Positions 18,081-27,372 of a stretch of 41,459 bases of DNA are shown here, in pieces. The position numbers were made by a program, and so were the translations under genes. Numbering within the stretch: position 1 is the first letter of the stretch; every line of letters starts with the position of its first letter. Source of the DNA: Acidobacteriota bacterium (GTDB lineage Bacteria; Acidobacteriota; Vicinamibacteria; Vicinamibacterales; UBA2999); NCBI GenBank assembly GCA_013140775.1, contig JABFSA010000137.1, positions 1-41,459 of the forward strand. Reading direction: 5' to 3'. Below the pieces are notes generated by a model. The model made no database searches and was not told where the DNA came from. It was given only the letters and a program-made list of their open reading frames with translations.

Positions 18081-19352
18081 CTACGGCAAATGTGCCGAAG
18101 CTGTGTGGACTTGAGATGCGGCGTCGCTGTCGTCGCCATCGGCGCGCTCGGTCCACGCGAAAAACAGGTCGTCGCCATGACGCGCCATCCGCGGCGTATC
18201 CATGGACAGCCTCACCGAAGAACTGGACACTGGCACTGCGTCCGATCGATCGCCGGATGGCTCGATACGCCGGACTTTGAACTGCCCTCTGTCGCCCGCG
18301 ATCTCCACCCATGACGCTACGGCCGACCCGTCGTCCAGAAGCTCGATGCCGACGCGTCCGAGCGAGACGCCATCGTCGAGCCGGATCGGTTCTCCCCAGG
18401 TTCGTCCCGCATCGCTCGAGAACGCGGCCCACGCCTGGCCCTTGTCGTCCTTTGCGGTGAACCATGCCACGGCGGCGTTGCGGCCCCTGGCGCTCAGCAC
18501 CGGGCCATTCACCGGACAGGAATACACCTCCCACCCGTCATCGTGCACCGTGGCAGGTGTGGTCCACTTCCCGTTCTCGAGGCGAGTGACCGATATATCC
18601 CGTATTTCCTTTTCCGATCGATCGCGGAAAGCCGCAATCACACCGTCCGACGTCATTGCGGTCGTCGTCGAACAGCACTCGCATGTTCGGGGAGCGACCA
18701 CTCCTTCACCTGTTCGTTTCCACTGTTGGTCGTATTCGGCGTACCTCAGCACCATGGGTCCACCGTTTGGCAACGCGTCAGTGGGCTGAACATCACGTCC
18801 ATCGAGCCACATCACACCGAACCTGTTGTCGGGTAATTCGTAGAAGGATGGGAAGGCGTGCTGCTGTTCCGTGCCGTCATGGTGCGGGGCGATCGCCCGG
18901 GCCCACGTCTTACCGTTGTCCTGTGAGTAGGTGAAGTTGAGGTCGGAGCCCTCGTAATCAGGATTGGTTGACACGAGCCAGTTCGCGACGAGAGTACCGT
19001 TCGGACGCCGGAGCACCGTCGGCGGATCCGCGTAGCTGAGAAACCATTTGTCGCTCGACGCAATCGTCGTTGGCGCGCTCCAGCCGGAGTCGAGCCGCTC
19101 AGCAAACCTCAGCTCCGCCTTTGTCCGATCCCGCACGACCCAGCTCAGGATCACACCGCGCTCGGATGCCGTCAGCCTCGGCAGCATCGTGGCTGGCCCA
19201 GTCGGTGCAGATAGCGTCTCTACGGTCAGTTTCCATGCCGGAGCGCCGGCGGCAGGCGTCGCGTCGCCGCCCGCAGACGTCGGTTCGCGAGAGCACCCCG
19301 CGAGCGTGATTGACGCAATGGCTACGGAAACAGCCGCCTTCTTGAAACTCAT
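18081..19352 (-). CDS. BNR/sialidase-fold lipoprotein with Cys motif
   Basis: A 423-residue secreted lipoprotein: the signal peptide ends in ITLAGC (lipobox cysteine about residue 19). The body has repeated Asp-box-like motifs (SQDNGKTWAR, SSDAGRTWGEP), as in the six-bladed sialidase/BNR propeller. It lacks an obvious sialidase catalytic set that I can assign. A TCECCSTTT motif in the middle and a YSCPVNGP further on supply four cysteines that could bind a metal or form disulfides. ATG 19352 has a strong GGAGGAG site and starts the signal peptide; a longer frame to 19412 is unlikely. It lies 69 nt downstream of a BtuF-like binding protein and probably shares its transcript. Function unknown; a metal-related surface role is inference. 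Confidence 0.72.
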   Translation of the reverse strand: MSFKKAAVSVAIASITLAGCSREPTSAGGDATPAAGAPAWKLTVETLSAPTGPATMLPRLTASERGVILSWVVRDRTKAELRFAERLDSGWSAPTTIASSDKWFLSYADPPTVLRRPNGTLVANWLVSTNPDYEGSDLNFTYSQDNGKTWARAIAPHHDGTEQQHAFPSFYELPDNRFGVMWLDGRDVQPTDALPNGGPMVLRYAEYDQQWKRTGEGVVAPRTCECCSTTTAMTSDGVIAAFRDRSEKEIRDISVTRLENGKWTTPATVHDDGWEVYSCPVNGPVLSARGRNAAVAWFTAKDDKGQAWAAFSSDAGRTWGEPIRLDDGVSLGRVGIELLDDGSAVASWVEIAGDRGQFKVRRIEPSGDRSDAVPVSSSSVRLSMDTPRMARHGDDLFFAWTERADGDDSDAASQVHTASAHLP

Positions 19353-19421
19353 GCGCTTGATTGCTCCTCCGGGAACACGTCCAGAAATGTTCCACAAGGT
19401 CATGGATATCACGACTCCGCG

Positions 19422-20417
19422 CTACTCAGAGACCGAATGTCGGGCGAGGCCCGTGCTGAACCTTTCGGGATAGAGAGCCTCGGCGACCTTGCGTACGGTG
19501 GCGATGTTTCTGATACCTGGCGTCGCGTCACTGAATGTCACCGTCACAAAGCGACGATGCTTCACGGCGTCCATCTGGGAGAACTCCTCGTTCGACAGGA
19601 GCCACTCCTGTTTCTGTGCAGCAGGGGCCCACGACGCGTCAACGAGCACGATCACGTCAGGATTTCGTTCGATCACGTCGTCCCAGCTGACGGCGCCCAA
19701 GGCGCCGCGGAGGTCGGGAAAAATACTCTGCGCCCCTGCCATTTGCAGGATCTCGTTCGGAGCACCGCAGCACCCGGCGACCACCGGCGGCATGCCGCTG
19801 TCCCACCAGAACACTCGAAGTGGGGTCTTCACGGTGCCGAGCTTCCTCCGTACCCCCGCCAGATCCGTCCGGTTGGCAGCGACCAGTTCCTGTGCGCGAT
19901 CCGGCACGCCGAAAATGCGCCCGATCTCCAGCACTTCGCGGAACACCATCTCGATCGGCTCTACCTTTGGAGGGTTGTCACATCGCGATGGCGACAGGTA
20001 GCTGTCCGCGCCGGAGTGCAACAGATCCTCCATGCCGGGCAACTCGCTGGAGAAGGCACTCGGGTAGGCGGCATACACAAAGTCTGGTTGCGCTTTGAGG
20101 AGAACCTCGCGGGATGGGTACGCGGTCGAGCGTACGGGGATCGCCTTATAGGCGTCCGCGAACTTCGGCAGGATCGCGTCGTCCAGGAACGCCGTGCCGA
20201 TGATGCGATCCTGCAGGCCCAGCGCCAGCATGATCTCGGTCGCCGACTGGTTCATGGCGAACGCCCGTCGAGGAGCTTCGGTGTAGGTCGTCGCAATCCC
20301 GCAATTCTCAACAGACACCGGGAATACCGCGTCAGATGCTGACGCGACGGGTGTCGAATTGACCGAAAGAAGCGCCGCCACCAGCAAAAACGTTGTCGTG
20401 AAACACGTGGTTCGCAT
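19422..20417 (-). CDS. Second BtuF/FecB-type periplasmic binding protein
   Basis: A 331-residue binding protein with a signal peptide (about residues 1-26, ending VASAS) and the two-lobed metal-chelate receptor pattern: RRAFAMNQSATEIMLALGLQ, LKAQPDFVYAAYPS, and WDDVIERNPDVIVLVD. It has cysteines in ENCGI, RCDNPP and AGCCGAPNE. The TTG 6 codons upstream (20435) extends the open frame, but ATG 20417 follows a GAGGT site and lies downstream of the predicted start site near 20435. The promoter carries the third copy of the shared direct-repeat element. No permease or ATPase is next to it, so it may feed the ABC transporter at 9046-10901 or one elsewhere. The ligand is unknown. Confidence 0.88.
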   Translation of the reverse strand: MRTTCFTTTFLLVAALLSVNSTPVASASDAVFPVSVENCGIATTYTEAPRRAFAMNQSATEIMLALGLQDRIIGTAFLDDAILPKFADAYKAIPVRSTAYPSREVLLKAQPDFVYAAYPSAFSSELPGMEDLLHSGADSYLSPSRCDNPPKVEPIEMVFREVLEIGRIFGVPDRAQELVAANRTDLAGVRRKLGTVKTPLRVFWWDSGMPPVVAGCCGAPNEILQMAGAQSIFPDLRGALGAVSWDDVIERNPDVIVLVDASWAPAAQKQEWLLSNEEFSQMDAVKHRRFVTVTFSDATPGIRNIATVRKVAEALYPERFSTGLARHSVSE

Positions 20418-20441
20418 GGAATGACCTCGAGGCAATGCGGA

Positions 20442-20497
20442 CTTATAGCACTGCGCGAATGCCTTCCGGTCTGAAGATTTGATGAATTCTTCGTCAG
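20442..20497 (-). promoter_or_regulatory. Shared direct-repeat promoter element, copy 3 (reverse)
   Basis: Read on the minus strand, the 27-bp element (20497-20471) contains CTGAC, then TTCAT and CTTCAG, with the same internal spacing as copies at 1344 and 4468. The -10 box TATAAG (20447-20442) lies exactly 23 bp beyond it. The start site would fall near 20435, giving an 18-nt leader before the binding-protein ATG at 20417. Confidence 0.6.
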
Positions 20498-20542
20498 ACT
20501 GCCACGTTCACGCGTCGATAGTCTCACCCTTGAAGAAAGCAC

Positions 20543-20601
20543 TTGACCGACTAAAAAGGTCGGGAATACACTTCGTGAATTGAAAGTGAGACTCAATCTC
20601 A
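20543..20601 (+). promoter_or_regulatory. Promoter and Fur-box-like operator of the iron operon
   Basis: TTGACC (20543-20548), an 18-bp spacer and TACACT (20567-20572) form a sigma-70-type promoter with a start near 20579. Just downstream, TGAGACTCAATCTCA (20587-20601) fits the 7-1-7 Fur operator pattern TGATAAT-N-ATTATCA with one asymmetry between half-sites, and its flanks extend the palindrome (AGTGAGA/TCTCACT). Fur-type repression by iron fits the siderophore-type genes that follow. Confidence 0.65.
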
Positions 20602-20612
20602 CTACATCAAGC

Positions 20613-20642
20613 CCCTGCCGAGTGCGCTAACACCCGGCAGGG
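20613..20642 (+). other. Hairpin in the leader of the iron operon
   Basis: CCCTGCCG (20613-20620) pairs perfectly with CGGCAGGG (20635-20642) across a 14-nt loop. It lies in the roughly 195-nt untranslated leader between the predicted start site and the PepSY gene. There is no T tract. The rest of 20643-20774 shows no gene or known element. Confidence 0.4.
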
Positions 20643-20774
20643 AACCGAACACTGGTCGGGGAGACCAATCACGCTTCGTCGCATGACGCGTCCGGCGCCA
20701 GAGATTGTAGCTGGCGCCAACCGTTCCGTCATCGTGCGCTGCAGCCGGTCCGTCTCCCGCCCCGCAGGCGCGCT

Positions 20775-22040
20775 ATGACACTACGTTCGCTGATTTTCTG
20801 GCCCCACCTCGTTGCCGGCGTCTGCGCCGGGCTCGTCATCCTTCTCATGTCCGTCACCGGCGTTCTTCTGACCTACGAGCGTCAGATGATCGCGTGGTCG
20901 GATCGCGATTTCAGATCTGAACGGGCCCAGGCTGGTCAGGCGAGGCTGCCGCTGGAAACACTGATGACCAGGTTTGCCGAGGCCAACCCTGGCGTCACGC
21001 CCACGGCCGTGACGATCGAATCATCCGCTGACGCCCCTGTCGAGTTCGGCGTCCCCCAACGCACGATCTACATGAACGCCTATACCGGTGCGGTCCTCGG
21101 TGAAGGATCGCGGGGTATGCGCGAGTTCATGAGCAACCTGCGCGCATGGCATCGATGGCTCGCCGTTGAAGGCGAAGGCCGGCCCACCGCCCGTGCCATC
21201 ACCGGCTGGTCGAACGCCATCTTCCTCTTCATCGTCGCGTCTGGCTTCTACCTCTGGTTCCCGCGAAAGTGGAGCTGGGCACAGGTGAGGGCTGTGTCGC
21301 TGTTTCGAGGAGGACTGCAGGGCAAGGCGCGCGATTTCAACTGGCACAACGTCATCGGGTTCTGGTCGGCCGTCCCGCTCTTCATCGTCGTAGCCAGCGC
21401 GATGCCGATCTCGTTCCCCTGGGCGAACGCCTTTGTGTATCAAGTCGTGGGCGAAGAACCGCCCGCCCCTGCTGGAGGTGGCGCTCGGGGCGGTGGACCC
21501 ACGGCCGCGCAGGCCCAGGGCCGCAACGGTGGGCCTGGAGGAGCGCCGGGCCGGAACGGTCAGCGTCGGCAAGAGGTATCGGTCGCTCCAGATGGTCTGA
21601 ACGCTCTGTGGACGCGCGCCGAGCAGCAGGTTCCAGACTGGCGCTCTATCAGCGTCCGCATTCCCAATGGACCGAACGCCCCGGTCTCCTTCGCGATCGA
21701 CCAGGGTGACGGTGGACAACCTCAACTTCGCTCCACGCTCGTCCTCGATAGAAGCACCGGCGAAGTTGTCTCCTACGAATCCTTCTCCAGCCTGACGCTC
21801 GGCAGGCGCATTCGCAGCATCTCGCGCTTCGCCCACACGGGTGAAGTGCTCGGCATCCTGGGTCAAACGATCGCGGGACTCGTTTCGGCTGGTGGTGCGG
21901 TTCTCGTGTGGACCGGACTGGCCCTGGCGTGGCGCCGGTTGCGAGCGTGGCTCACGCGCCGATCCGAACGCTCTATTGAAATCCCCGCGGTCACCAGAAC
22001 TCCGGTGCGCGAACTCGTTCAAGTTGAGGAACAGCGATGA
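20775..22040 (+). CDS. PepSY-associated TM protein with Gly-rich insert
   Basis: A 421-residue inner-membrane protein of the same broad family as the one at 80-1285. The first helix (about residues 8-38) reads FWPHLVAGVCAGLVILLMSV; later helices lie near 140-160, 195-220 and 365-390. A Gly/Arg/Pro-rich insert (about residues 233-275) looks like a flexible periplasmic or cytoplasmic linker, not a frameshift, because family-like sequence resumes after it. It is the first gene of a three-gene iron operon; the receptor ATG overlaps its stop (ATGA). In Pseudomonas the PiuB, PiuA and PiuC proteins form a similar set. A role in reducing or releasing iron from an imported siderophore is a family-based inference. 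Confidence 0.88.
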   Translation: MTLRSLIFWPHLVAGVCAGLVILLMSVTGVLLTYERQMIAWSDRDFRSERAQAGQARLPLETLMTRFAEANPGVTPTAVTIESSADAPVEFGVPQRTIYMNAYTGAVLGEGSRGMREFMSNLRAWHRWLAVEGEGRPTARAITGWSNAIFLFIVASGFYLWFPRKWSWAQVRAVSLFRGGLQGKARDFNWHNVIGFWSAVPLFIVVASAMPISFPWANAFVYQVVGEEPPAPAGGGARGGGPTAAQAQGRNGGPGGAPGRNGQRRQEVSVAPDGLNALWTRAEQQVPDWRSISVRIPNGPNAPVSFAIDQGDGGQPQLRSTLVLDRSTGEVVSYESFSSLTLGRRIRSISRFAHTGEVLGILGQTIAGLVSAGGAVLVWTGLALAWRRLRAWLTRRSERSIEIPAVTRTPVRELVQVEEQR

Positions 22041-24469
22041 AGAACAGAATCTTCGCTCGGGGCGATGCCGGGAGGCGAACCCGCAAGCACGGCACATCGA
22101 GACTCTTCGTCCTCGGTGCCCTGGCGGCATCCGCAACAGTGTGCGGGCCACTGACGACCGCGGCGTACGCGGCGGAAGCGCAGGCCTCGCCCGTGACCGC
22201 CGCACAACCTGCGGCGCAGACGATCCGTTTCGATATCCAGGCGGGAGCGCTCGAGACCGTGCTGCCCGAGTTCGAGAAAGTCACCGGGATCACTGTCGTC
22301 GTGACAGACCCGGGCATCCGGATGATCCAATCGCCCGGTGTATCCGGCTTGCTCGCACCGCAGCAAGCGATCGATCGACTGCTCGAAGGCACGTCTGTGC
22401 GGGCGATGTTCTCGTCCTCGACGGTTGCCAGACTCGAACTGCGAGGTGTGGCGGAGTTCGTCGAGGTGACAGGCGCGAACCCGACTGTGGCCTCCCCCAA
22501 GTTCACACAGCCCCTTCGGGATATCCCCCAGACGATCAACCTGATCCCTCAGGCGGTCATTCAGGAGCAGGGCGCCACGACTCTCCGCGATGTACTTCGC
22601 AACGTCGTCGGCATCACGTTCCAGGCTGGAGAAGGCGGCGTACCGGCGGGCGACCAGTTGACGATCCGCGGCTTCAGCGCGCGCACCGACATGTTCATCG
22701 ACGGCGTGCGTGATTTCGGCGGCTACTCGCGTGACTCGTTCAATCTCGAGCAGGTCGAGGTCGCCAAGGGTCCCTCGTCTGCGATTGCGGGCCGCGGCTC
22801 GACGGGCGGCGCCATCAATCAAGTCAGCAAGACACCACACGTCGGAAACTCTTATGACGTCTCGCTCGGCGGCGGCAACGCCGATTACAAGCGCGGGACT
22901 ATTGATGTCAATCAACCGCTGACCGATTCGGTCGCGCTGCGGATGAACGTGTTGTGGACGGATTCAGGCGTCCCTGGTCGTGATTTCGTCAAGAACGAGC
23001 GCTGGGGTGTTGCCCCGTCGATCACCTTTGGCCTCGACTCCCCCACCAGGCTGACCGTCAGTCACCTGCATCTGTCACAGGACAACCTGCCGGAGTATGG
23101 CCTACCGTGGGTGCCTGCGAACACGAACCCCGAGCTCGCGGAGTACGCCAACGGACAGCCGCCGGTCAACTTCAGCAACTTCTACGGCCTTACAGGACGG
23201 GACTACGAGGACACGAAGACCGACGTCACCACGGCGCAGGTCGATCGGGCCCTGTCGTCAGGCACCACTCTTCGTAACCTGACGCGATACGGACGCAATG
23301 ACCGCGATTCGGTGATCACGACGCCTCGATTTACCAGTGTCAACACGAGCACCGCGCTCAACCGTCAGTTGCAGTCCCGCGACATGCTCGACACCATCGT
23401 CACCAACCAGACGAGCATGATCTCCAGGTTCGGCACCGGAACCGTGGCACACGCGATCACTGCCGGCTTCGAGGTGGCGCGCGAGGCCTCCGAGAACTTT
23501 GCCCGCAGCGGACCGACGGCGCCCCCGGCGGATCTCTTCAATCCCGATCCAACGCAGCCATACCCCGGCCCGATCACGAGGACAGGTGCCAGCACCAACG
23601 GCACGGCAGATTCGCTCGGGCTCTACGCGTTCGACACAGTGCAGGTCACCGAAAAGCTCGAGCTGACGGGCGGCCTTCGATGGGATCGCTTTGCCGTTGA
23701 CTCGGACGCCACGGCGATTGCCGGCGATGTGACGTCGTTCGAGCGAACCGACAAGATGGCGAGCTGGCGCGGCGGCGCGGTGTTCAAACCACGTTCAAAC
23801 GGCAGCGTGTATCTGGGTTATGCGACGGCATTCAATCCGTCAGCGGAGGGTCTGTCGCTCAGCGCAGCCACCGTGATGCTCGAACCTGAGAAGACCCGGA
23901 GCCTCGAGCTGGGCACCAAGTGGGACATCATGGGCGGGCGCCTTTCGTTGAGCACCGCGGGTTTCCGCACGGAGAAGACCAACGCGAGGACTCCTGGTGT
24001 CAATCCCGGTGACGCACCCACCGTGCTGGCCGGCGAACAGACGGTCAAGGGTGTGGAACTCGGCGCATCCGGACGAATCACCAACCGCCTGTCCGTGCTG
24101 AGCGGATACGCGTACATGCAGAGCGAGATCGAGGCGTCCAACACGCCGACCGAGCTGGGCAACGCCCTGGCGTTGACGCCCGCGCACACCCTCAGCCTGT
24201 GGACGACGTTCGACGCAACGAACGAGATTTCGTTCGGCGGCGGAGCGCAGTACATGGACGCCGTGTTCCGAAACGCCACCAACACCGCACAGGTGCCGAG
24301 CTACTGGCTCTTGAACGCGCTCGCGTCGTATCGCGTCAACGAGAATCTGACGCTGCGCTTCAATGGCCAGAACCTCGCAGACAAGCAGTATGCGGATCGG
24401 GTGGGTGGCGGTCACTTCATCCCTGGCCCAGGTCGCCAGTTGATGCTGACCACCGACTTCCAGTTCTAG
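22037..24469 (+). CDS. TonB-dependent siderophore receptor with STN domain (Fiu/PiuA-like)
   Basis: An 810-residue receptor. After a signal peptide (about 1-46) comes a secretin/TonB N-terminal (STN) domain (about 58-125; [19 protein letters not shown]), then a plug with [19 protein letters not shown] and [21 protein letters not shown], and a barrel ending in LMLTTDFQF. The plug resembles catecholate siderophore receptors such as Fiu and PiuA. An STN domain usually signals to a FecR/FecI pair, but none is encoded in this window. The gene overlaps the PepSY gene by 4 bp and is followed after 7 nt by a PiuC-like dioxygenase, all behind a Fur-box-like site, so ferric catechol uptake is likely. 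Confidence 0.92.
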   Translation: MKNRIFARGDAGRRTRKHGTSRLFVLGALAASATVCGPLTTAAYAAEAQASPVTAAQPAAQTIRFDIQAGALETVLPEFEKVTGITVVVTDPGIRMIQSPGVSGLLAPQQAIDRLLEGTSVRAMFSSSTVARLELRGVAEFVEVTGANPTVASPKFTQPLRDIPQTINLIPQAVIQEQGATTLRDVLRNVVGITFQAGEGGVPAGDQLTIRGFSARTDMFIDGVRDFGGYSRDSFNLEQVEVAKGPSSAIAGRGSTGGAINQVSKTPHVGNSYDVSLGGGNADYKRGTIDVNQPLTDSVALRMNVLWTDSGVPGRDFVKNERWGVAPSITFGLDSPTRLTVSHLHLSQDNLPEYGLPWVPANTNPELAEYANGQPPVNFSNFYGLTGRDYEDTKTDVTTAQVDRALSSGTTLRNLTRYGRNDRDSVITTPRFTSVNTSTALNRQLQSRDMLDTIVTNQTSMISRFGTGTVAHAITAGFEVAREASENFARSGPTAPPADLFNPDPTQPYPGPITRTGASTNGTADSLGLYAFDTVQVTEKLELTGGLRWDRFAVDSDATAIAGDVTSFERTDKMASWRGGAVFKPRSNGSVYLGYATAFNPSAEGLSLSAATVMLEPEKTRSLELGTKWDIMGGRLSLSTAGFRTEKTNARTPGVNPGDAPTVLAGEQTVKGVELGASGRITNRLSVLSGYAYMQSEIEASNTPTELGNALALTPAHTLSLWTTFDATNEISFGGGAQYMDAVFRNATNTAQVPSYWLLNALASYRVNENLTLRFNGQNLADKQYADRVGGGHFIPGPGRQLMLTTDFQF

Positions 24470-24476
24470 GAATCAG

Positions 24477-25157
24477 ATGCTGCTGCAGATCCCGGACGTG
24501 CTCAACGCCGAGCAAGTGGCTCAGGCACGGCGAATGCTCGATGAATCGCAATGGGTGGACGGTCGCGTCACCGCCGGCCACCAGTCCGCGCGAGCGAAAC
24601 GCAATCTGCAGCTGCCGGAGGATCACCCCGTGTCTCGTCAGCTGGGGGACATGATCCTCGGGGCGCTGCAGCGCAACTCGCTGTTCGTGGCTGCCGCCCT
24701 CCCTCTCCGGGTCTTTCCTCCGCTCTTCAACAGATACGAGGGTGGGCAGTCGTTTGGCAATCACGTGGATAACGCCGTCCGTCAGGTCAGTGGCACAAGC
24801 GTGCGTGTCCGGACAGATCTTTCAGCCACGCTGTTTCTTGCTGAGCCTGAGGAATACGATGGCGGCGAACTCCTGATCGAAGACACCTACGGAGTCCATT
24901 CAATCAAGATGCCCGCCGGTCACATGGTGCTGTATCCGTCGAGCAGCCTGCACAACGTCCGCGCCGTCACGCGTGGCGCGCGCATCGCCTCGTTCTTCTG
25001 GATCCAGAGCATGCTTCGAGACGATGCCGAGCGGACGCTGCTGTTCGACCTCGACACCGCGATCCAGCGGCTGACGGTTGATATTCCAGATCACCCGGCC
25101 GCGTTGCAGCTCACCGGCGTCTACCACAACCTCCTGCGGCGTTGGGCTGACGTTTAG
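24477..25157 (+). CDS. piuC: PiuC/PKHX-type Fe(II)/2-oxoglutarate dioxygenase
   Basis: A 226-residue non-heme iron dioxygenase of the PiuC (YbiX) family. The iron ligands are H96 and D98 (NHVDNAV) and H159 (SSLHNV); R169 should hold 2-oxoglutarate. The length is typical. It starts 7 nt after the receptor stop, so it is in the iron operon, matching the piuC-next-to-receptor arrangement known in proteobacteria. The natural substrate is not known for the family; processing of the siderophore is the usual guess. A perfect hairpin overlaps its stop codon. Confidence 0.93.
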   Translation: MLLQIPDVLNAEQVAQARRMLDESQWVDGRVTAGHQSARAKRNLQLPEDHPVSRQLGDMILGALQRNSLFVAAALPLRVFPPLFNRYEGGQSFGNHVDNAVRQVSGTSVRVRTDLSATLFLAEPEEYDGGELLIEDTYGVHSIKMPAGHMVLYPSSSLHNVRAVTRGARIASFFWIQSMLRDDAERTLLFDLDTAIQRLTVDIPDHPAALQLTGVYHNLLRRWADV

Positions 25158-25165
25158 CGTCAGCC
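25145..25165. terminator. Hairpin between convergent piuC-like and TSUP genes
   Basis: GGCTGACG (25145-25152) and CGTCAGCC (25158-25165) form a perfect 8-bp stem with a 5-nt loop, spanning the stop codon of the dioxygenase gene and lying 10 nt from the end of the convergent TSUP gene. There is no T tract on either strand, so it could be a weak bidirectional terminator or an mRNA end protector. Confidence 0.45.
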
Positions 25166-25175
25166 GCCGCGAGGA

Positions 25176-26078
25176 TTACCGCACCTGACGCTGGACGGGT
25201 GTGCTTTCGACTCGAGGAAGCGAACTCGATTCAGCGGTAGGAGTGAAGGAGTGCACCGAGAAGAAGCGATAGAGAAGCCAGCTGTCGAGTATCGCGACCC
25301 CGACGAGCACAAGGTACGAGGCGCTGCTCTGGACGATGCCGAGCTCGTTCAGCAGCCGTGAAAGCCCGAACGCCACGACCCACGCGTCGAAGCTCATGCA
25401 AATACGACGGAACGTCTCGTGGTCGATCCGGCGAATCAGGAACGCGCCGATTGGCACGCCGATCAGGATGCTCGGAACGATCCACGGAATGAGGGCAATG
25501 CTGGTCACGGTGAAGAGCCCGGCGTAGAAGTACGCCACAGCCGTCATAGACGACTCCGCCAGGCGGATCAAACCAAGGGCAGCTCGAAAATCCTCTTTCG
25601 CAAACCCCTGATTGTTCAACGCGATCGCCAGCGGAGGCCCCGAGATCGTCGTCACGGAATACAGCACACCAAGGCCGCCGCCAAACACGAGGCCCGCGGC
25701 GCGCTCGGACTTGATCGGCCGTCGATATCCTGCCGCCTGTACCAGGATGAGCGGGAGCAGCACGACGAACGTCCCGAACCGCAGCCACGCGGGATTCACC
25801 TGCGCGACGATGGCGGTTCCCAAGGCGATGCCTGGCATCAGGCCGACAATCATCGGTCCCGTCCGCCGCCACACGTTGGGCACTGCGGCTCGGTTAACCC
25901 AGAGGACGTAGGCGTTCAGGACGACTTCGATCAGGACCAGCGCGGGATTGAGGACACGGTTCGAGAGGAACAACAGGGCAATCGGGACGGTAATCGACGA
26001 GAACCCGTACCCGAGCGCGCCGTTGACCGTTGCAGCCAGCAGCGTGATCGCCGCCAGCGCAAGAGCGTATGAGTCCAT
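25176..26078 (-). CDS. TauE/SafE (TSUP) family membrane transporter
   Basis: A 300-residue inner-membrane protein with about eight to nine helices and the TSUP family pattern: GALGYGFSSITVPIALLFL near the N-terminus (about 19-37) and LVFGGGLGVLYSVTTISGPP in the middle, an inverted-repeat fold. TSUP proteins move sulfite, sulfonates, sulfolactate, sulfoacetate or related anions. ATG 26078 has a GGGAGA site. It is the last gene of the minus-strand operon behind a Cys-rich leader peptide, following a TonB receptor and a porin. That context supports uptake (or export) of a sulfur compound rather than another anion. The exact substrate is unknown. Confidence 0.9.
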   Translation of the reverse strand: MDSYALALAAITLLAATVNGALGYGFSSITVPIALLFLSNRVLNPALVLIEVVLNAYVLWVNRAAVPNVWRRTGPMIVGLMPGIALGTAIVAQVNPAWLRFGTFVVLLPLILVQAAGYRRPIKSERAAGLVFGGGLGVLYSVTTISGPPLAIALNNQGFAKEDFRAALGLIRLAESSMTAVAYFYAGLFTVTSIALIPWIVPSILIGVPIGAFLIRRIDHETFRRICMSFDAWVVAFGLSRLLNELGIVQSSASYLVLVGVAILDSWLLYRFFSVHSFTPTAESSSLPRVESTPVQRQVR

Positions 26079-26093
26079 GAACCGTGGCTCTCC

Positions 26094-27368
26094 CTAAAAG
26101 CTCAGTTGTCCGCGCACGAGCACCGCATTCTCTGCTGGACGTCGCCCCTGCTCACTGCTGTCGAAGACTGTTCGCTCGACATTGAACACCCACTTGATGA
26201 ATGGAGTCGCGTACCAGTTGGCACCCACGGTGAATGCCCTGGCCGTCCGACTCGCACCGGGTGCCGCGAACCCGAGAGCGAACACATCGCGATCGACGCC
26301 GAGCTCATGGTACCTGACGGCGAGCTGTACGGCGCCCACCGTTCCACGCTCCGGATCGAAATTGGCTCGGGGCCGGACGCCTCGGTCGGTCGCACGTTCA
26401 CCAGTCAGAACCCAGGAACCGGCGAGCTGCCAGGCCGTGTCGTCGATTTCGGCGCTTATGCGTCCGCTTTGAATACCGCCGCGTGAGCGTACGTACTCGG
26501 TGAATATACCCAGTGGTCCACGGTAATAGAACGCCTGCGGCGAGATGCGCGTCCGGCGGCCATCGCCGGTCGCTCCTGCATAGGAGAAGAACGTGGCTTG
26601 CCCGCTTGTACGGAAGCTGGGAAGAGCCGCGGCGGCGTGACCGGAAGTCACTGCGAATCCGAAACCAGCTCCCGCCAGCGAGTGCTGTGTGGTGGGTCCC
26701 CAAGGGCTCACGATCACCCTGGCCGCAACGTCTTTCCCTTCGTCCGCATCCACGTCGGTACTGCCGCCGTCGATGGCACCGTTGGTCACTGCGGCGGCAT
26801 AGGTAAGGCGTCCGCCAGCCAGATCACCAAGCACCTGAACGCCCACATCACGATCGGGCGTCAGTGACGAGGGGAGCGCGCGCTCGACAAAGAGCAGTAC
26901 GTTGGCGAAGTGCAACCGCTCGAGGCCAAAGGGAACCTTCCCTTTGCCGACACGAACTCTGAAGGCGTTTGAGAACCGGGTGTCGAAGTAGGCGTCGCGG
27001 ACATACTGGGATGAGTTCGCGAAGTCCAGGACGACAAAGTAGTCGAAGTAACGCGCCACGCGGCCCTGAACAACAGGGCGCACGCGGCGCATGACAAAGG
27101 TGTCTACGACGTCCTGACGTGGGTCGTCGATGGTGAAGCGTCCGTCGAACTGGACGAGTGCGCCAAGTTGAAGCCGGTTCGCGCCACCTTCACTCTCGAA
27201 GACGAACGGCGGTCCCGGCGGGGTCTGCGCGAGTCCTGGCGCCGCCGTAGCGACAACAAGAACCCACGCAGCCAGAAAAGAGCTCCTCGCGCGAATTAAA
27301 TCCGACACGTGTCCCGAAGAAATACAGGGCCGCCGCTTCGCATGCGGCGGCTTGGCTTCGCGTGACAA
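26094..27368 (-). CDS. Phosphate-selective porin O/P-family outer-membrane porin
   Basis: A 424-residue outer-membrane porin of the OprO/OprP class: a hydrophobic signal segment (about 31-47, ending GLAQ), then LQLGALVQFDGRFTIDD, RRVRPVVQGRVARYFDYFV and VGKGKVPFGLERL, family signatures of the barrel, and a final phenylalanine. The annotated start is TTG 27368, with AGGT 6 nt upstream and 4 nt after the receptor stop; GTG 27308 would give a shorter signal peptide and is an alternative. Family members conduct phosphate or other anions. In this sulfur-linked operon it may admit sulfate or organosulfonates; that is inference. Confidence 0.85.
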   Translation of the reverse strand: MSREAKPPHAKRRPCISSGHVSDLIRARSSFLAAWVLVVATAAPGLAQTPPGPPFVFESEGGANRLQLGALVQFDGRFTIDDPRQDVVDTFVMRRVRPVVQGRVARYFDYFVVLDFANSSQYVRDAYFDTRFSNAFRVRVGKGKVPFGLERLHFANVLLFVERALPSSLTPDRDVGVQVLGDLAGGRLTYAAAVTNGAIDGGSTDVDADEGKDVAARVIVSPWGPTTQHSLAGAGFGFAVTSGHAAAALPSFRTSGQATFFSYAGATGDGRRTRISPQAFYYRGPLGIFTEYVRSRGGIQSGRISAEIDDTAWQLAGSWVLTGERATDRGVRPRANFDPERGTVGAVQLAVRYHELGVDRDVFALGFAAPGASRTARAFTVGANWYATPFIKWVFNVERTVFDSSEQGRRPAENAVLVRGQLSF

Positions 27369-27372
27369 GGCA

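Noticed and set aside
18081..19352. Calling the BNR lipoprotein a sialidase
   Set aside because: Asp-box repeats are present but I could not assign the arginine triad or catalytic residues of sialidases.
21470..21585. Possible frameshift in the second PepSY gene
   Set aside because: The Gly/Arg-rich stretch is in frame and family-like membrane sequence resumes after it, so it reads as a low-complexity linker.
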